Shown here piece by piece: positions 62,311-64,000 of a stretch of 64,000 nt of DNA. The translations under genes were made by a program, and so were the position numbers. The notes under the pieces are model-generated. The model ran no database searches. It had not been told where the DNA came from and worked only from the letters and a program-made list of their open reading frames with translations. This DNA is from Polyangiaceae bacterium (GTDB lineage: Bacteria > Myxococcota_A > Polyangia > Polyangiales > Polyangiaceae), in contig JACKEB010000015.1 of NCBI GenBank assembly GCA_020633205.1, forward strand, positions 62,001 through 126,000, given 5' to 3'. Position 1 is the stretch's first letter. The number at the start of each line of letters is the position of its first letter.

Positions 62311-62369
62311 CTAGCTGCTGGGTTGGCTTGCCTCTGCCTAACTTGACTCAGGCTAGCTTGACTCAGGGC

Positions 62370-62774
62370 TCAGCTCTTGGCCTTGAGCAAGTCGCGGATC
62401 TCAGTGAGGAGCTTTTCCTCGGCGGAGGGCTCGGCCGGAGGTGCGGGCGCCGCCTCTTCCTTGCGCCGCACGCGATTGATCACGCGCACCATGAAGAACA
62501 CCGCGATCGCGATCAGTAGAAAGTCGAAGACGTTCTGCAGAAACATCCCGTACTTCAGTGCGACCGCCGGCTTCTCCCCCTCAGCGGCCTTCAGAATGTA
62601 CTCCAGCTTGGTGAAATTCACGCCACCGGTGAGCACACCGATTGGTGGCATGACCACGTCGGCGACGAAGGAACTGACGATTTTGCCGAAAGCCCCGCCG
62701 ATGATCACACCGACCGCTAGGTCGACGACGTTGCCTTTGACGGCGAACTCTTTGAACTCACTAACGATGCCCAT
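62370..62774 (-). CDS. mscL: Large-conductance mechanosensitive channel
   Basis: 134 residues. GNVVDLAVGVIIGGAFGKIVSS is the first helix and pore motif, and FLLIAIAVFFMVRVINRV is the second helix. The short periplasmic loop and charged C-terminal helix (AEEKLLTEIRDLL) complete MscL. Releases osmolytes on hypo-osmotic shock. Confidence 0.95.
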   Translation of the reverse strand: MGIVSEFKEFAVKGNVVDLAVGVIIGGAFGKIVSSFVADVVMPPIGVLTGGVNFTKLEYILKAAEGEKPAVALKYGMFLQNVFDFLLIAIAVFFMVRVINRVRRKEEAAPAPPAEPSAEEKLLTEIRDLLKAKS

Positions 62775-62923
62775 GTTGGTCAGGCTGTATGACGCTAGCT
62801 AAGCGGCGCCGTCAATCCAATTGAGGTCTCGAACTGGATGTGTTCAGCGCCGCCCGAATCCTGCCGCTTGGGGTGTCCCGTTTTGGTACGGAAACTCCTC
62901 GAGTTGCTTCGTGAACGGATAGC

Positions 62924-64000
62924 TCAGCCTGCGTTCGCTGAACCGCTGGCCGAAGCGCTGGCCTTCACTGAGACATTGATGCTCACCGCCGCATCGGCTT
63001 GGGCCTTCAGCGACGCAGCCACGCACGCACCGGCCTTGATAGCGGCCTGACCCCCGCCGCTGATGGCGGCCTTCGCTCCTTCGAGTGTCGTCTGCACATT
63101 CGCCACCGCGCGCTCGAGCTTGCCCTTCAGGCCGAGGGTGACCTTGAGCAGCGCCGGTAGGTGTGCCTTCAACGCGGCCTTGAGCTTCATCGCCGCCTGC
63201 GCGTCTGCCGCGCCTTGGATGTTCACGCGCACTTGGGCGGGGACGCACTCCACCTTGCCGCTGACCTGAGCGTCACAGCTTGCTTCACATTCTGCGCTCA
63301 TCTTCGGGGGCTTCACCTCACCGCTGCACTTCGGCTCTTTGATTTCCACGCTGCAACCACCGGAGCACGAGCCCTCACACTTGGCTTGGCCTTTCATCTC
63401 GCACCGCGCGCTGCAGCTGCCTTTGCAGGTACCCGCGCAGCTGCCTTCTGCTTCGCCCTTGCAAGTGCCGTCGCAGGTGCCGTCGCACTTGCCGCCACTC
63501 ATGGCCGCGCCGTCACACTTGCCGTCGCAGGTGCCCTTGCACTCTCCGCTGAACTTCCCGCTGCACTCCCCTTCGCAGCTCGCGGTGCAGGTACCGCTGC
63601 ACTGCGCGCCGGCCTCGACGGTGCACGAACCCTTGCACTCGCCTTCGCACTTTCCGCTGATCTCGCCCCCTTCACACTGCACTTTCGCAGAGCCCGGCTC
63701 GACCTTGGCGTCGCATTGCGCGGCGCAGTCCGCCATCGCGCTCATCGAGGCCTCGCACTTGGGTGGGACGACTTTGACTTGCAGCGTGCCTTTGGCCTTC
63801 GCCTTCAGGTCACCGATGGCCTTTGCGGCCGCATTGCAGGCGGCTTCCGCCTTCTTGCCTGGGCCGTCTTCCTTCGGCTCGATGTCAGTCGCGCCGAGGT
63901 CTTTCGCCAAGTCGCCGCACGCCGTCGCTACATCGGCTTCAATTTCCACAGCCATATTTTGCAATGCGGCGCCAGCCGCGAGCGCCGCCTTCACCTTGCC
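62924..64000 (-). CDS. Cys-repeat protein, 3' part (runs past the window edge)
   Basis: At least 358 residues with no start inside the window; the frame is open to 64000. N-terminal readable part is helical (about 1-90). Residues 100-245 are repeats C-x-G-x-C (CEGECKGSCT, CDGKCDGAA, CDGTCDGTCKG), dozens of cysteines spaced two to four apart. The last 110 residues are Ala-rich helices (KLKAALKAHLPALLKV). The spacing is reminiscent of metallothionein or disulfide-ladder proteins. Function unknown; a metal store or surface matrix is possible. Confidence 0.8.
   Translation of the reverse strand, partial: GKVKAALAAGAALQNMAVEIEADVATACGDLAKDLGATDIEPKEDGPGKKAEAACNAAAKAIGDLKAKAKGTLQVKVVPPKCEASMSAMADCAAQCDAKVEPGSAKVQCEGGEISGKCEGECKGSCTVEAGAQCSGTCTASCEGECSGKFSGECKGTCDGKCDGAAMSGGKCDGTCDGTCKGEAEGSCAGTCKGSCSARCEMKGQAKCEGSCSGGCSVEIKEPKCSGEVKPPKMSAECEASCDAQVSGKVECVPAQVRVNIQGAADAQAAMKLKAALKAHLPALLKVTLGLKGKLERAVANVQTTLEGAKAAISGGGQAAIKAGACVAASLKAQADAAVSINVSVKASASASGSANAG

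Noticed and set aside
1..64000. Transposase, integrase, prophage or toxin-antitoxin genes
   Set aside because: None of the readable proteins shows the required motifs.

Overview
The 64 kb are GC-rich, densely coded and almost certainly from a Myxococcota chromosome, probably the Polyangiales side. The evidence is a MYXO-CTERM-like tail, several lipoproteins whose mature ends are Gly/Ala/Ser-rich with the 'C-S-x-L-I/L-G-L-D-E/D-F' start typical of that group, large Cys-rich surface proteins, an Hanks-type kinase, NarL-type two-component genes and one-component regulators. I see no rRNA, tRNA, insertion sequence, prophage or CRISPR array. Most genes look chromosomal and housekeeping or environmental.

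Layout. 0-11 kb: tail of a gene plus a collagen-like surface protein, a coiled-coil protein, an alkylsulfatase-TetR operon with two near-perfect tandem operators, a DnaJ/TPR protein, APS reductase (cysH) and Lon. 11-25 kb: a very large amidohydrolase lipoprotein, an alkaline-phosphatase-superfamily lipoprotein cotranscribed with a response regulator, one histidine kinase lying between two NarL regulators, a desaturase, a Cys-rich lipoprotein and GlpD. 24-42 kb: a 1,368-residue Cys-rich MYXO-CTERM-like protein, two paralogous OB-fold lipoproteins, two polytopic membrane proteins, LysR, an alpha/beta hydrolase, a penicillin-acylase-type lipoprotein and a membrane Ser/Thr kinase. 42-51 kb: a five-gene, translationally coupled biosynthetic operon (zinc dehydrogenase, asparagine-synthetase-like amidotransferase, methyltransferase, adenylation-carrier-reductase protein, NadR-like NMN adenylyltransferase/kinase) with a convergent 2OG-Fe(II) oxygenase and an upstream SDR. 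51-64 kb: a TonB-fused outer-membrane receptor flanked by two lipoproteins, an outer-membrane barrel with a hydrolase lipoprotein, a MacAB-like ABC exporter operon, MscL and the end of an extreme Cys-repeat protein.

The best candidate for an undescribed system is the 42.9-50.4 kb operon. It lacks a condensation domain, so the simplest reading is ATP activation of one carboxylic or amino acid, loading on a carrier protein and reductive release as aldehyde or alcohol, with amidation and methylation. Why a NadR-type enzyme is coupled to it is not explained by known pathways I can name. Non-coding structure is also notable: several strong palindromes at promoters, an in-frame 18-bp repeat in the synthetase, a 17-bp repeat forming a gene end, and two short DNA words (CTCACCCCCAAA and TTCCGYGGGGC) that recur in coding and non-coding DNA in different frames. 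All functions are inferred from sequence reading only; no database search was run.
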